A DNA stretch of 64,000 bases from contig NC_016745.1 in assembly GCF_000243075.1 (NCBI RefSeq), positions 1,126,001-1,190,000 on the forward strand. Reading direction: 5' to 3'. Within the stretch, counting starts at the first letter, position 1; every line of letters begins with the position of its first letter. The notes beneath the pieces are model-generated. The model was not told where the DNA came from and did not search any database. It saw only the letters and a program-made list of their open reading frames with translations. A program made the position numbers and the translations under genes. Below are positions 17,758 to 26,203 of this stretch, one piece after another. The DNA comes from Oceanimonas sp. GK1. Lineage in GTDB: Bacteria > Pseudomonadota > Gammaproteobacteria > Enterobacterales > Aeromonadaceae.

Positions 17758-19712
17758 GGCGATTGTTCATTCCCATTCCCGGCACCGAGCACCAGGGCGC
17801 CCTGCATGCGCTCAAGCGGGTCGGGAGCCTGCTGCTGCTGCTGTGCATGCTGTGGTTCGGCATCAGCGCCGGCCAAGCCTTGCTGGGCATTCGCCAGCAC
17901 AATACCCTGCTTGAGCAGCGTAACTATGAAGTGCCCTGGTCGCTGATGCAGCTCAAGCTGGAAATGAGCCGGTTCCTCGATGCCGTCAGGCTGCGCCATG
18001 CCGGCGCCATCAACCACGACGAGCTGATGCTGCGTTACGACATTCTGTGGAGCCGGACGCCGGTGCTGCTCAGCAACCAGCTCAAGGACACCCTGAGCGA
18101 ACGCCCCGATCTGTGGCAGTTGATCCAGCAGATTGAAAACCGGGTCAGAGCCATGGAGCCCATGGTCAAGGCGATGGGCCCCGGCTCGCCCGACTATCAG
18201 CTGCTGCTGGCCGAGCTCAGTCCCTATGATGAGCCCCTGGCCCGCACCATGACCGCCACCATGCACAGCAATGTGCTGTTTTATGCCGAATATGATCAGG
18301 CCTACCGAAAACTGGGCCGGGAGCTTTATATCAGCACCCTGGGGCTGGCGGTCAGCGGCCTGTTGCTGTTGCTAATGCTGGGGGCCGAGCTGTTTGGCTA
18401 CCGCCGCCGCTTGTTGCGGGATCCCCTGACCGGGGTGCCCAACCGGTTTGCCCTGCATCACCGGCTGCAGCAGCTGGTCAGCCGCCAGCAGCCGTTCAGC
18501 CTGATCCTGCTGGCGCTGAAGGATTACTCCCGGTATTACCAGCAGTTTGGGTTTGAGGTGGCCGACCAGCTACAGCAGGCCTTTGCCCGTCGCCTTGAAA
18601 CCAGCCTGTTGCCGGAAGAAAGCATCGCCTCCCTCGGCCGGGAAAGCCTGGTCGTGGTGGCCGAGGGAGTGCGGGAATTATCCGATGTGCGGGTTCGCCT
18701 TTCCCGTTTTCGTCAGGCCCTGAGTGCGCTCGAGCCCATGGCCCAGCACGATTTCAACCTGGACCCGGTGATTGGCGTGGTGCTGTATCCGGCGGATGCG
18801 GACACCATGGTGGAGTTGCTGGCCCGGGGCGAGCTGGCGCTGGAGCTGAGCCGGCACGAGCAGCTGCCCTATGTCATTTTTGAACCGTCCATGCTCAAGG
18901 AAATGGAACGCCGCCAGCAACTGGCCGCCGATCTGCCCGCGGCACTGGAAAGCGACAGCCTGAGCCTGCGTTTTGATCCGCTGGCCACACCGTCCGGCCA
19001 GTGCGCCGGGTTGCGGTTGTCATTGCACTGGCGTCACCCTCGCTATGGTGACATCGGCGACAGCGAGCTGCTCCGGATTACCGAGCAGTATCAGTTGTCG
19101 GAACGGTTACTGTGGTGGACGCTGGAGCGGATTGGCGAACTGCTGCCCGGCTGGCGGCAAGGGCAGCCGACGCTGTTTGTCAGCCTGGCGTTGCCGCCTT
19201 CGGCGTTTCGCCTGTCCCTCGGCGCCCGGCTTGAAACCCTGTTGGCCGGTTACGGGCTGAAGGGCGAGGCCCTGTCCCTGGAGGTGAGTGAGCCCATGGC
19301 GATGGAGTCACCGCATCAGGCCCTGGCAATATTGGACGCGCTGAGTCGTCAGGGGGTGCGCATCATGCTGACGGAGTTCGGTACCGGGGGTTCCCGCTGG
19401 GGCGCCTTGTCACGGCTGCCGCTGGACTGGTTGCAGCTGGAGGCGTCCTGTTGCAGCGGTATCGAGCAGAATCAAGACGCGAGAACGCAGCTGGCCACCC
19501 TGTTTAAGCTGGCCCGGTTGCTGGGGGTGGCTCCGGTCTGCTGCGGCGTGAGCAGCGCCGCGGAGCGCGGGATCATCGCGTCACTGGGCGGCGAGCCCCT
19601 GCTGCAGGGGCCCTTTGTCGGTCCGTCACTGGCGGCCATAGAGGTGAAAAACTGGCTCAAAGAGCTGGCGCCGGCGCGGCTGACCGACTTCGACGTCAGT
19701 CAAGGCGCATAA
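17754..19712 (+). CDS. Membrane protein with degenerate GGDEF and EAL domains
   Basis: 652 residues. TM1 about 24-44, a periplasmic helical domain about 45-190, TM2 about 193-213, then GGDEF- and EAL-like domains. DPLTGVPNR (223-231) marks the GGDEF domain, but the active motif reads GRES (295-298). In the EAL part, the EAL site reads LRLSL (420-424, before HWRHP), and the DDFGTG motif reads TEFGTG (540-545). Both catalytic sites seem lost, so it should not make or cleave c-di-GMP; a receptor or scaffold role is inferred. Start GTG 17754 overlaps the preceding stop. The 3' end overlaps the convergent gene by 17 bases. Confidence 0.85.
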   Translation: MRRLFIPIPGTEHQGALHALKRVGSLLLLLCMLWFGISAGQALLGIRQHNTLLEQRNYEVPWSLMQLKLEMSRFLDAVRLRHAGAINHDELMLRYDILWSRTPVLLSNQLKDTLSERPDLWQLIQQIENRVRAMEPMVKAMGPGSPDYQLLLAELSPYDEPLARTMTATMHSNVLFYAEYDQAYRKLGRELYISTLGLAVSGLLLLLMLGAELFGYRRRLLRDPLTGVPNRFALHHRLQQLVSRQQPFSLILLALKDYSRYYQQFGFEVADQLQQAFARRLETSLLPEESIASLGRESLVVVAEGVRELSDVRVRLSRFRQALSALEPMAQHDFNLDPVIGVVLYPADADTMVELLARGELALELSRHEQLPYVIFEPSMLKEMERRQQLAADLPAALESDSLSLRFDPLATPSGQCAGLRLSLHWRHPRYGDIGDSELLRITEQYQLSERLLWWTLERIGELLPGWRQGQPTLFVSLALPPSAFRLSLGARLETLLAGYGLKGEALSLEVSEPMAMESPHQALAILDALSRQGVRIMLTEFGTGGSRWGALSRLPLDWLQLEASCCSGIEQNQDARTQLATLFKLARLLGVAPVCCGVSSAAERGIIASLGGEPLLQGPFVGPSLAAIEVKNWLKELAPARLTDFDVSQGA

Positions 19713-20004
19713 ACTGCCCCAGGGTGGTGGCCAGCAATTGAATTTTGTGCACCATGCGCGTCAGCAGCGCCTGGTATTCCGCTTCCGAGCTGGAGGACAG
19801 CAGCTCCAGCTCCTCGGCCAGCTCCGCCACATAGGGCATAAAGTGATCGGCGTGGGTGATGAAGTCGCTGTCTTCACGCAGCACGGCACTGAACTTGGCC
19901 TGCCCCTTGGCGCGCAGGGCGGCCAGTTTCTTGTCGGCGTCGATGGCCTGATGGTAGAGCTCTTTCAGGGTGTCGTTCAGCCTGTCAATTACCGAATCAT
20001 GCAT
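19696..20004 (-). CDS. Hypothetical helical protein
   Basis: 102 residues, MHDSVIDRLNDTLKELYHQA through LLATTLGQFMRLD. It is acidic and helical throughout, with heptad-like leucines and no signal peptide or membrane segment. I do not recognise a family. It starts 12 bases after the epmB stop on the same strand, so it is probably cotranscribed with epmB. Its 3' end overlaps the GGDEF-EAL gene by 17 bases, with no room for a terminator. Confidence 0.7.
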   Translation of the reverse strand: MHDSVIDRLNDTLKELYHQAIDADKKLAALRAKGQAKFSAVLREDSDFITHADHFMPYVAELAEELELLSSSSEAEYQALLTRMVHKIQLLATTLGQFMRLD

Positions 20005-20016
20005 GAGAATGTGTCC

Positions 20017-21045
20017 TTAACGGGGTTCAAGGTGTAAATCGAGAGGCGTTTTGCTGTGCTCACCGCCGATCTCACGCACCAGCCGCGGTACCAGAAAGCC
20101 CGGCAGCCGGCTCAGCAGCTCGCTTATCAGGGCGCGGGCGTGTTCGTCGCTGACGGCAAAATGGGCGGCCCCGGCCACCTTGTCGAGCTGGTGCAGGTAA
20201 TAAGGCAGTACGCCGGCCTCGAACAACCGCTCCGACAAGGCTTCAAGGGCGTCGGCGGTGTCGTTGACGCCGGCCAGCAGCACGCTCTGGTTGAGCAGGG
20301 TGATGCCGGCCCGCTGCCATGAGTGCAGGCGGCTGGCCAGGTAGTCGTCAACTTCATGGGCGTGGTTGACGTGCAGCACCAGTACCGGGCGCAGCCGGCT
20401 TTGAGCGAGGCGGTCACGCAGGCGGTCGGTCAGCCGCGCCGGGATCACCACCGGCAGCCGGCTGTGAATGCGCAGCCGCCTGAGGTGAGCAATGCCTTCC
20501 AGCTCGTCCAGCAGCGCAGCTATGTGTTCGTCCCGGGCCATCAGCGGATCGCCGCCGGACAGGATCACCTCGTTGATCTCCGGGTGGGCGGCAATGTAGT
20601 CGATGGCCGGTTGCCAGCCGCCCTGGCCGGGGCTGTTGTCGGCATAGGGAAAATGGCGGCGAAAGCAGTAGCGGCAGTTCACCGCACAGCCGCCGCGCAG
20701 TACCAGCAGCACCCGGGAGCGATACTTGTGCAGCAGGCCGGGCAGGGCGCTGTCATGCTCGTCGAGGGGATCGGTGACAAAGCCCGGCACCTCGGCAAAC
20801 TCCTCGACCAGGGGCAGCACCTGGCGCAGCAGCGGGTCGCGCGGGTTACCCTTTTCCATCTTGTCGGCAAAAGGACGGGGAACCCGCATCGGGAACAGGC
20901 GGCGGGCCGCCAGCCCCGGTTGCCAGGGCGCAGCATCCAGCCCCAGGTAGTCCAGCAACTGCTCGGGAGTGGTAAAGGCGCGGGCCAGCTCTTTTTGCCA
21001 GGGAATATGTAAATCGCCCCCGTTTAGGGGTATCATTGCCGGCAT
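20017..21045 (-). CDS. epmB: EF-P beta-lysylation protein EpmB (lysine 2,3-aminomutase family)
   Basis: About 342 residues from ATG 21045; ATG 21036 and TTG 21063 are alternatives. It is a radical SAM enzyme: [20 protein letters not shown] holds the CxxxCxxC iron-sulfur cluster ligands, followed by [14 protein letters not shown] and [13 protein letters not shown]. The PLP-binding region lies near [15 protein letters not shown]. EpmB converts alpha-lysine to (R)-beta-lysine for modification of EF-P. It is divergent from efp, the order seen in E. coli. Confidence 0.95.
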   Translation of the reverse strand: MPAMIPLNGGDLHIPWQKELARAFTTPEQLLDYLGLDAAPWQPGLAARRLFPMRVPRPFADKMEKGNPRDPLLRQVLPLVEEFAEVPGFVTDPLDEHDSALPGLLHKYRSRVLLVLRGGCAVNCRYCFRRHFPYADNSPGQGGWQPAIDYIAAHPEINEVILSGGDPLMARDEHIAALLDELEGIAHLRRLRIHSRLPVVIPARLTDRLRDRLAQSRLRPVLVLHVNHAHEVDDYLASRLHSWQRAGITLLNQSVLLAGVNDTADALEALSERLFEAGVLPYYLHQLDKVAGAAHFAVSDEHARALISELLSRLPGFLVPRLVREIGGEHSKTPLDLHLEPR

Positions 21046-21076
21046 TTTCTGCAACTCTGTCAACTACGAGGGTAAA

Positions 21077-21643
21077 ATGGCCTCCTATAGTACCAATGAA
21101 TTCAAGTCCGGTCTCAAGATTATGCTGGACGGTGAACCCTGTGCCATTATCGAAAACGAATTCGTTAAGCCCGGCAAAGGACAGGCGTTTAACCGCGTGA
21201 AAATCCGTCGCCTGCTCAACGGCAAGGTGCTGGAAAAAACCTTCAAGTCCGGCGATACCGTAGAAGGCGCCGACGTGATGGACGTGGAACTGGCCTATCT
21301 GTACAACGATGGCGAGTTCTACCACTTTATGAACAACGACACCTTTGAGCAGATCGCCGCCGACGAAAAAGCGGTTGGTGACACCAAGCTGTGGCTGAAG
21401 GAGCAGGATGTGTGCACCCTGACCCTGTGGAACGGCGCCGCCATCTCTGTCACTCCGCCCAACTTTGTGGAGCTGGAAGTGGTGGAAACCGATCCGGGCC
21501 TGAAGGGCGACACCGCCGGCACCGGCGGCAAGCCCGCCACCCTGAGCACCGGCGCCGTGGTACGGGTACCGTTGTTCATTCAGATTGGTGAAGTGCTGAA
21601 AGTGGACACCCGCTCCGGCGAGTACGTGTCCCGGGTAAAATAA
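21077..21643 (+). CDS. efp: Elongation factor P
   Basis: 188 residues, the same as E. coli EF-P. The ATG at 21077 gives [20 protein letters not shown]. The modified lysine is Lys34 in FVKPGKGQ, which makes it a substrate for EpmA/EpmB. EF-P binds between the ribosomal P and E sites and relieves stalling at polyproline. Domains II and III follow, with the C-terminal [18 protein letters not shown]. Its terminator has been split by the IS4 element just downstream. Confidence 0.98.
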   Translation: MASYSTNEFKSGLKIMLDGEPCAIIENEFVKPGKGQAFNRVKIRRLLNGKVLEKTFKSGDTVEGADVMDVELAYLYNDGEFYHFMNNDTFEQIAADEKAVGDTKLWLKEQDVCTLTLWNGAAISVTPPNFVELEVVETDPGLKGDTAGTGGKPATLSTGAVVRVPLFIQIGEVLKVDTRSGEYVSRVK

Positions 21644-21657
21644 GCGATTCGCAGACA

Positions 21658-21679
21658 CAAAAAACGGCGCCTTTCGGCG
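21658..21679 (+). terminator. Left part of efp terminator, separated by the IS4 insertion
   Basis: AAAACGGCGCCTTTCGGCG remains, 14 bases or so after the efp stop. Joined to the sequence right of the IS, it would make ACGGCGCC-TTTC-GGCGCCGTTTTT, a strong intrinsic terminator. Here the 3' stem is shortened and the T-tract is gone. Bases 21668-21679 (CGCCTTTCGGCG) are the left copy of the target duplication. Confidence 0.85.
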
Positions 21680-21730
21680 TAATGCCGATCAGTTAAGCCA
21701 AATCGCTTGACGATCCCGCTCAGAAGATCA

Positions 21731-21763
21731 AAATCCGATGATCACAGGTCATCGGATTTTTTT
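21731..21763 (+). terminator. Hairpin with T-tract directly before the IS4 transposase ATG
   Basis: AAATCCGATGA (21731-21741) pairs perfectly with TCATCGGATTT (21749-21759) and is followed by seven T, ending one base before ATG 21764. It has the form of an intrinsic terminator facing into the transposase gene. It would stop transcripts running in from efp, limiting transposase expression; such protection is known from other IS elements. Confidence 0.75.
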
Positions 21764-23083
21764 ATGCTGCTTTCTGACGCACTGGCTCGCACCTCCCTCA
21801 ATCGCACCGTTGAATTTCACAGCCTGGCTGAGGTGCTCGACCCCGAGATAATCCAAGCTTGTCTGGCTTCAAACGGGGTGGCGACGGTGCGCAAGCGCAA
21901 ACTTCCGATGGAAGCCATGGTCTGGGCAGTCATTGGCATGGCGCTGTTTCGTGGCGATTCCGTACGCCAGCTCATCAATAAGCTGGATATCGTCCTGCCA
22001 CAAGAAGTCGACTCGGTGGTGCGCAGCGCGGTCACACAAGCACGTAAAAAGCTGGGCAGCGACGTGGTGCGCGATATCTTCAGGCAAACCAGTGCCAACT
22101 GGCATGCGCAGGCTCAGCATCCGCACTGGAGCGGACTGAACCTGTATGGTGTTGACGGCGTAGTCTGGCGCACTCCGGACTCACCACCGAATGCCGGTGC
22201 CTTTGCCCGCACCGCCAACCAATCCACGGACGCCGCTTATCCCCAGGTGCGCATGGTGTGCCTGATGGAGCTGAGCAGCCATTTGTTGGTGGACAGCGCC
22301 TTTGACAGCGTCGCGGTCAATGAAATGCAGCTGGCGGTCCGCTTGCTGCCGAGCATACCGGACCATAGCCTGACGCTGTTTGATAAAGGGTTCTACTCAT
22401 TGGGGTTGCTGCATGCCTGGCAACAAGGGCAGCAACGGCACTGGTTGCTGCCGTTGCGTAAAGGCACGCAGTATGAGGTGGTGCGCAACCTGGGCCGCGA
22501 TGACAAACTGGTGCGGTTGACCCCCAGCCCGCAGGCAAGAAAAAAGTGGCCCGACTTATCGGAGACGCTGGAAGCGAGACTGCTGAGTAAAACCGTCAAG
22601 GGAAAGCTCGTTCATATCCTGACCTCTCTGACCGATGCCATGGCCTATCCGGGTCGGGATATTGTGGATTTATATGCCCATCGCTGGGAAATCGAGCTGG
22701 GCTATCGAGAAATGAAGCAGCACCTGCTGGACAGTCGCTTCACCTTGCGTAGCCAGTTGCCGGAGCTGATACACCAGGAGTTATGGGGTGTGCTGCTGGC
22801 CTACAACCTTATCCGCTACAAAATGATCTTGATGGCTCGAGTGTTACCGGCGACCTATCCGAATCAGCTGAGCTTCAGGGAAGCCTCGTCCTACATCATC
22901 TTCAAGCTGAGCCAGCTGCCCAGTGTGGCACCGGGCAACTTGCCAAGAGAGGTATTTGCCCCAGAGAAACAGGCCAAACAGTTCAAGCTGGAGGGGAAAC
23001 GAGAACGAAGTTATCCAAGAGTGCTGAAAGCTTCCAAAAACACCTATCCGGTCAGAAAGAAAAATGCCGCTCACCTTAAGTGA
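21764..23083 (+). CDS. IS4-family transposase
   Basis: 439 residues from ATG 21764 ([18 protein letters not shown]); TTG 21707 is an in-frame alternative before the hairpin, and no good RBS precedes the ATG. DDE residues: D in [12 protein letters not shown] in [10 protein letters not shown], and the IS4 signature Y-(2)-R-(3)-E-(6)-K in [15 protein letters not shown]. The frame is uninterrupted, so the element may be active. The C-terminal half includes [20 protein letters not shown], typical of the family. Confidence 0.93.
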   Translation: MLLSDALARTSLNRTVEFHSLAEVLDPEIIQACLASNGVATVRKRKLPMEAMVWAVIGMALFRGDSVRQLINKLDIVLPQEVDSVVRSAVTQARKKLGSDVVRDIFRQTSANWHAQAQHPHWSGLNLYGVDGVVWRTPDSPPNAGAFARTANQSTDAAYPQVRMVCLMELSSHLLVDSAFDSVAVNEMQLAVRLLPSIPDHSLTLFDKGFYSLGLLHAWQQGQQRHWLLPLRKGTQYEVVRNLGRDDKLVRLTPSPQARKKWPDLSETLEARLLSKTVKGKLVHILTSLTDAMAYPGRDIVDLYAHRWEIELGYREMKQHLLDSRFTLRSQLPELIHQELWGVLLAYNLIRYKMILMARVLPATYPNQLSFREASSYIIFKLSQLPSVAPGNLPREVFAPEKQAKQFKLEGKRERSYPRVLKASKNTYPVRKKNAAHLK

Positions 23084-23092
23084 ACGGCATTA

Positions 23093-23112
23093 CGCCTTTC
23101 GGCGCCGTTTTT
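23093..23112 (+). terminator. Right part of efp terminator, separated by the IS4 insertion
   Basis: CGCCTTTCGGCGCCGTTTTT: the right copy of the 12-base target duplication, the rest of the 3' stem and the T-tract. Only the four-base CGCC/GGCG stem can still form before the T-tract on this side, so it may work poorly as a terminator for the transposase message. Confidence 0.8.
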
Positions 23113-23116
23113 GATG

Positions 23117-23172
23117 GTGAGGTGTGAGGGGACAAGTGTGAGGAGAAAATGTTTTCGCTTTTTACCCCTCAC
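23117..23172. repeat. Left arm of GTGAGG/CCTCAC repeat at IS3 copy B
   Basis: GTGAGGTGTGAGGGGACAAG then TGTGAGGAG and, near the IS, TTTACCCCTCAC. The stretch is already an imperfect palindrome. IS3 copy B is inserted right after CAC (23170-23172), which recurs at 24430-24432. Confidence 0.6.
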
Positions 23173-23220
23173 TGGACTGGCCCGAAAAAAGTAGACACCT
23201 TCATTTAATGAGAAGGTGTT

Positions 23221-23538
23221 ATGAAGTACAAACCCCACCGTCACTTTAGCGATGCATTCAAACGTGAGGCCGTCGAGGCCTCGCTATCCACCACAGAGAC
23301 ACAAGCTCAGCTTGCTGGCAGACTCGGGATCCATCCTAACCAATTGAGTCGCTGGCGCAGAGAGTGGATCATGACCAAGAAATCATCTGACAAAGCAGTT
23401 GAAAACATCGGACCAGAAAAAAGCCTGCAGGAGCTGGAGCGCGAGGTGGCTCGGCTGAAGAAGCAGCTTGAGCGGAAAGAGCTGGAGAACGAAATCCTAA
23501 AAAAGGCACAAGAGTACTTCGCCAAGCACGGCAAGTAA
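23221..23538 (+). CDS. IS3-family transposase OrfA (copy B)
   Basis: 105 residues: HTH plus leucine-zipper-like coiled coil (LEREVARLKKQLERKELENE). The slippery heptamer A AAA AAG lies at 23499-23505, in zero frame as CTA AAA AAG (codons 93-95). A -1 shift there leads without a stop through KKGTRVLRQARQVRFAF into OrfB. Confidence 0.93.
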   Translation: MKYKPHRHFSDAFKREAVEASLSTTETQAQLAGRLGIHPNQLSRWRREWIMTKKSSDKAVENIGPEKSLQELEREVARLKKQLERKELENEILKKAQEYFAKHGK

Positions 23539-23588
23539 GGTTTGCCTTTATCGAGGCTCACCGAAGTCAACGCTGGCGGGTCTCGATA

Positions 23589-24398
23589 ATGTGTGAAGTA
23601 CTCGATGTGTCACGAGCGGGATATTATCGCTGGCGAGCACGTCAGCACTCGCCGGGAGCGCGTACCATCGAGCGACGGACGCTGAGCACCTTCCTGCTCG
23701 AGCGAGCCAGGCAACTGAAGAATGTGCCGGGTTATCGCAAGATGTGGCTGGAAGCACGGGATGCCGGGTTCTGCTGCGGCAAGAACCAGGTTCAGGGCTT
23801 GCTGAAAGACGCTGGTTATCGTTCATGCACGGCTCCTAAAGCAGGATATCAAAAGCCAGCATCATCCTTGCCTGTGTTGCCGAATCTGCTGAATCGCCAG
23901 TTCTCGGTGGGGTCAGCGAACCGAGTTTGGGTATCAGATATCACCCAAATCCGGTGCAGTGAAGGCTGGCTCTACATTGCTGCAGTCCTGGACCTGGGCA
24001 CACGCCGCGTGGTGGGCCGAGCCATGGGTGCGATCAATAGCGCTCAGCTGGTGCTGGAGGCCCTTGAGCAGGCATGGCAACATCAGCTGCCAGATGGGAC
24101 ACAGCTGTTGTTCCACTCGGACCAGGGGAGTCAGTATCGGAGCGAAGAGGTGATGAGATGGCTCAATACACGGGGAATCACCATCAGCATGTCACGCCGA
24201 GGTAACTGCTGGGATAACGCCTGTTCGGAAAGCTTCTTCGCGCTGCTCAAGAAGGAATGGACACATCCATTAGGAATGCTCGGAAGAGACGAAATGGCAG
24301 ATGAAGTCCGGTATTATACGGACGAGTATTACCCGAAAGTGCGGCGCCACATGGCGCTGGGAGGAATAACTCCCAATGCCTACGCAGCTGCCGCTTAA
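23589..24398 (+). CDS. IS3-family transposase OrfB (copy B)
   Basis: 269 residues, identical to copy C. DDE triad at D117, D178 and E214 (35 residues between the last two). Its frame is -1 to OrfA and open back to the slippery site, so it is probably made as OrfAB; ATG 23589 may also be used. No inactivating change is seen. Confidence 0.93.
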   Translation: MCEVLDVSRAGYYRWRARQHSPGARTIERRTLSTFLLERARQLKNVPGYRKMWLEARDAGFCCGKNQVQGLLKDAGYRSCTAPKAGYQKPASSLPVLPNLLNRQFSVGSANRVWVSDITQIRCSEGWLYIAAVLDLGTRRVVGRAMGAINSAQLVLEALEQAWQHQLPDGTQLLFHSDQGSQYRSEEVMRWLNTRGITISMSRRGNCWDNACSESFFALLKKEWTHPLGMLGRDEMADEVRYYTDEYYPKVRRHMALGGITPNAYAAAA

Positions 24399-24429
24399 CT
24401 TAAGTGTCTACTTTATCGGGGCCACTCCA

Positions 24430-24456
24430 CACCCCTCACGTCTTACCTCAAACGTC
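24430..24456. repeat. Right arm of CCTCAC repeat at IS3 copy B
   Basis: CACACCCCTCACGTCTTACC and further TCTCAC-like units run into the guaC stop codon. With the left arm at 23117-23172 it makes the palindromic site that holds the IS. Confidence 0.5.
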
Positions 24457-25500
24457 TCACTCTTTACCGTAGACGTTGTTTTCCTGCTCGCGCACGCGAA
24501 TGAAGGTGGTGCGCTTGGTCAGCTCCTTCAGTCGCTGGGCACCCACGTAGGTACAGGTGGAGCGTACGCCGCCGAGCACGTCCTGCACGGTGTTTTCCAC
24601 CGGGCCGCGATAGGCCAGCTCAACGGTCTTGCCTTCGGCCGCGCGGTACTTGGCCACACCGCCGGCGTGCTTGTCCATGGCGCTGGCGGAGCTCATGCCG
24701 TAGAACTTCATGAACTGCTGGCCATCGCGCTCGATGATCTCGCCGCCGCATTCCTCGTGGGCCGCCAGCATGCCGCCCAGCATCACGAAGTCGGCGCCGC
24801 CGCCAAAGGCCTTGGCCACGTCACCGGGGCAGGTGCAGCCGCCGTCGCCGATGATCTGACCGCCCAGACCGTGGGCGGCGTCGGCACATTCGATGATGGC
24901 GGACAGCTGGGGATAGCCCACACCGGTCTTGACCCGGGTGGTGCACACCGAGCCCGGGCCGATGCCGACCTTGACGATGTCGGCGCCGCACAGGATCAGC
25001 TCTTCCACCATTTCACCGGTCACCACGTTGCCGGCGATGATGGTGTGGCGGGGGCATTGTTCGCGCACCCGGCTGACGAAGGACGCGAAGTGCTCGCTGT
25101 AGCCGTTGGCCACGTCGATGCAGATAAAGCCCAGCTCGTCGGACAGGGCCAGGATCTGGTGCAGTTTTTCAAAGTCACGCTCGGAGGTACCGGTGGACAC
25201 GATCACGTGTTTGAGCACGTCGGCGCCGGCGTCGTTGACAAAGGCCTGCCATTGTTCCACCGAGTAGTGTTTGTGAACCGCGGTCAGCATCTCATGGCGG
25301 GCCAGCGCGCGGGCCATTTCGAAGGTAGCAACGGTGTCCATGTTGGCGGCGATAACCGGCACACCGGACCAGCGGCGACCTGAATGCTTAAAGGTGAACT
25401 CCCGGTTCAGTTCGACCTGAGCGCGGCTGTTGAGGGTGGAGCGCTTGGGGCGAAACAGCACATCCCTAAAGCCCAGTTTCAAGTCTTCTTCGATACGCAT
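24457..25500 (-). CDS. guaC: GMP reductase
   Basis: 347 residues, the same as E. coli GuaC. It shows the IMPDH/GMPR barrel with the catalytic cysteine loop [20 protein letters not shown], the phosphate-binding [20 protein letters not shown] and [13 protein letters not shown]. It reduces GMP to IMP with NADPH in purine salvage. The start [20 protein letters not shown] is standard. The leader carries a candidate promoter and a terminator-like hairpin. Confidence 0.97.
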   Translation of the reverse strand: MRIEEDLKLGFRDVLFRPKRSTLNSRAQVELNREFTFKHSGRRWSGVPVIAANMDTVATFEMARALARHEMLTAVHKHYSVEQWQAFVNDAGADVLKHVIVSTGTSERDFEKLHQILALSDELGFICIDVANGYSEHFASFVSRVREQCPRHTIIAGNVVTGEMVEELILCGADIVKVGIGPGSVCTTRVKTGVGYPQLSAIIECADAAHGLGGQIIGDGGCTCPGDVAKAFGGGADFVMLGGMLAAHEECGGEIIERDGQQFMKFYGMSSASAMDKHAGGVAKYRAAEGKTVELAYRGPVENTVQDVLGGVRSTCTYVGAQRLKELTKRTTFIRVREQENNVYGKE

Positions 25501-25528
25501 TGGTATTACCTCAGTAAATGACAGGCAT

Positions 25529-25562
25529 AAAAAAACCGGGGGTTTTTAAGGCCCCCGGTTTT
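25529..25562 (-). promoter_or_regulatory. Terminator-like hairpin in the guaC leader
   Basis: On the minus strand AACCGGGGG pairs with CCCCCGGTT around CCTTAAAAA, followed by a run of T (seven T counting the two that close the stem), about 30 bases before the guaC ATG. It begins almost at the transcription start expected from the promoter next to it. It may be an attenuator or a stabilising 5' hairpin. No gene ends just upstream on this strand that would need a terminator. Confidence 0.6.
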
Positions 25563-25566
25563 CGGC

Positions 25567-25594
25567 ATTCTAGCCACGGGAAACTTTTTTGCAA
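25567..25594 (-). promoter_or_regulatory. Candidate sigma-70 promoter of guaC
   Basis: On the minus strand TTGCAA (25594-25589) and TAGAAT (25572-25567) are separated by 16 bases. They point at guaC, with the expected start near 25560, at the foot of the leader hairpin. Confidence 0.55.
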
Positions 25595-25749
25595 CCATTC
25601 CTGACTGTGAGTTCAGAAATATTACCGTCGTTGGCGTCGGGACGTCCTATGCGGGCCCTCGGCCGGGCCTGACCATGGGGCCGGCAGCGGCTTTTATTTT
25701 GTGTGAAATTGCGCCATTATTGGCTCATTCATGGGGCGAGGGTGACGTC

Positions 25750-26166
25750 ATGTTCAGGGTAATGGGGCTGGATCATCTGGTGCTGAGGGTGCGTAACCCC
25801 CAGCGTATGCTGGATTTTTACTGCAAGGTGCTGGGCTGTTGCCTGGAACGTGAGAAGGGCGAAATCGGGCTTTACCAGCTGCGTGCCGGCGATCAGCTGA
25901 TCGATCTGGTGGATATTCGCGGTCCGCTGGGCGGCGATGGCGAGGCCGCCGATCAGTGCCGGGCCAACATGGATCACTTCTGTTTGCGTATCGATCCTTT
26001 CGAGCCAGATGCGCTGCTCAATTATCTCAGCCTGTCGGGGGTGATCTGTGAGCCTCCGGTCATGCGCTATGGGGCCCAGGGAGAAGGGCCGTCGATTTAT
26101 CTGTTTGATCCGGAAGGCAACCAGATTGAGCTGAAAGGTCATATCGAGACTGCCCGTCGGGACTGA
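25750..26166 (+). CDS. VOC (glyoxalase/dioxygenase fold) family protein
   Basis: 138 residues from ATG 25750, with GAGGGTG just upstream. Two beta-alpha-beta-beta-beta modules are visible. Likely metal ligands are H in [11 protein letters not shown] in NMDHFCLRI and E in [10 protein letters not shown]. This is the vicinal-oxygen-chelate fold, which includes glyoxalase I, dioxygenases and resistance proteins; the reaction cannot be named. Divergent from guaC and 37 bases upstream of epmA, possibly one transcript. Confidence 0.85.
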   Translation: MFRVMGLDHLVLRVRNPQRMLDFYCKVLGCCLEREKGEIGLYQLRAGDQLIDLVDIRGPLGGDGEAADQCRANMDHFCLRIDPFEPDALLNYLSLSGVICEPPVMRYGAQGEGPSIYLFDPEGNQIELKGHIETARRD

Positions 26167-26203
26167 TCCGCAGTACACTCGGGCTTTTTGCGAGTGCTGT
26201 GTT

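Larger units (their letters stand above)
21680..23092 (+). mobile_element. IS4-family insertion sequence (1413 bp)
   Basis: Terminal inverted repeats TAATGCCGATCAGTTAAG and TAATGCCGTTCACTTAAG (16 of 18 identical) bound one transposase gene. A 12-base direct repeat, CGCCTTTCGGCG, lies at 21668-21679 and 23093-23104; 10-13-base duplications are usual for the IS4 family. The perfect repeat implies an insertion that has not been rearranged. Confidence 0.95.
23173..24429 (+). mobile_element. IS3-family insertion sequence, copy B (1257 bp)
   Basis: Same ends and length as copies A and C, but in the opposite orientation. OrfA and OrfB proteins are identical to copy C. Flanked by a 3-base CAC direct repeat, the usual IS3 duplication length. 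Because the flanks are low in complexity, a chance match of three bases cannot be excluded. Confidence 0.95.
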
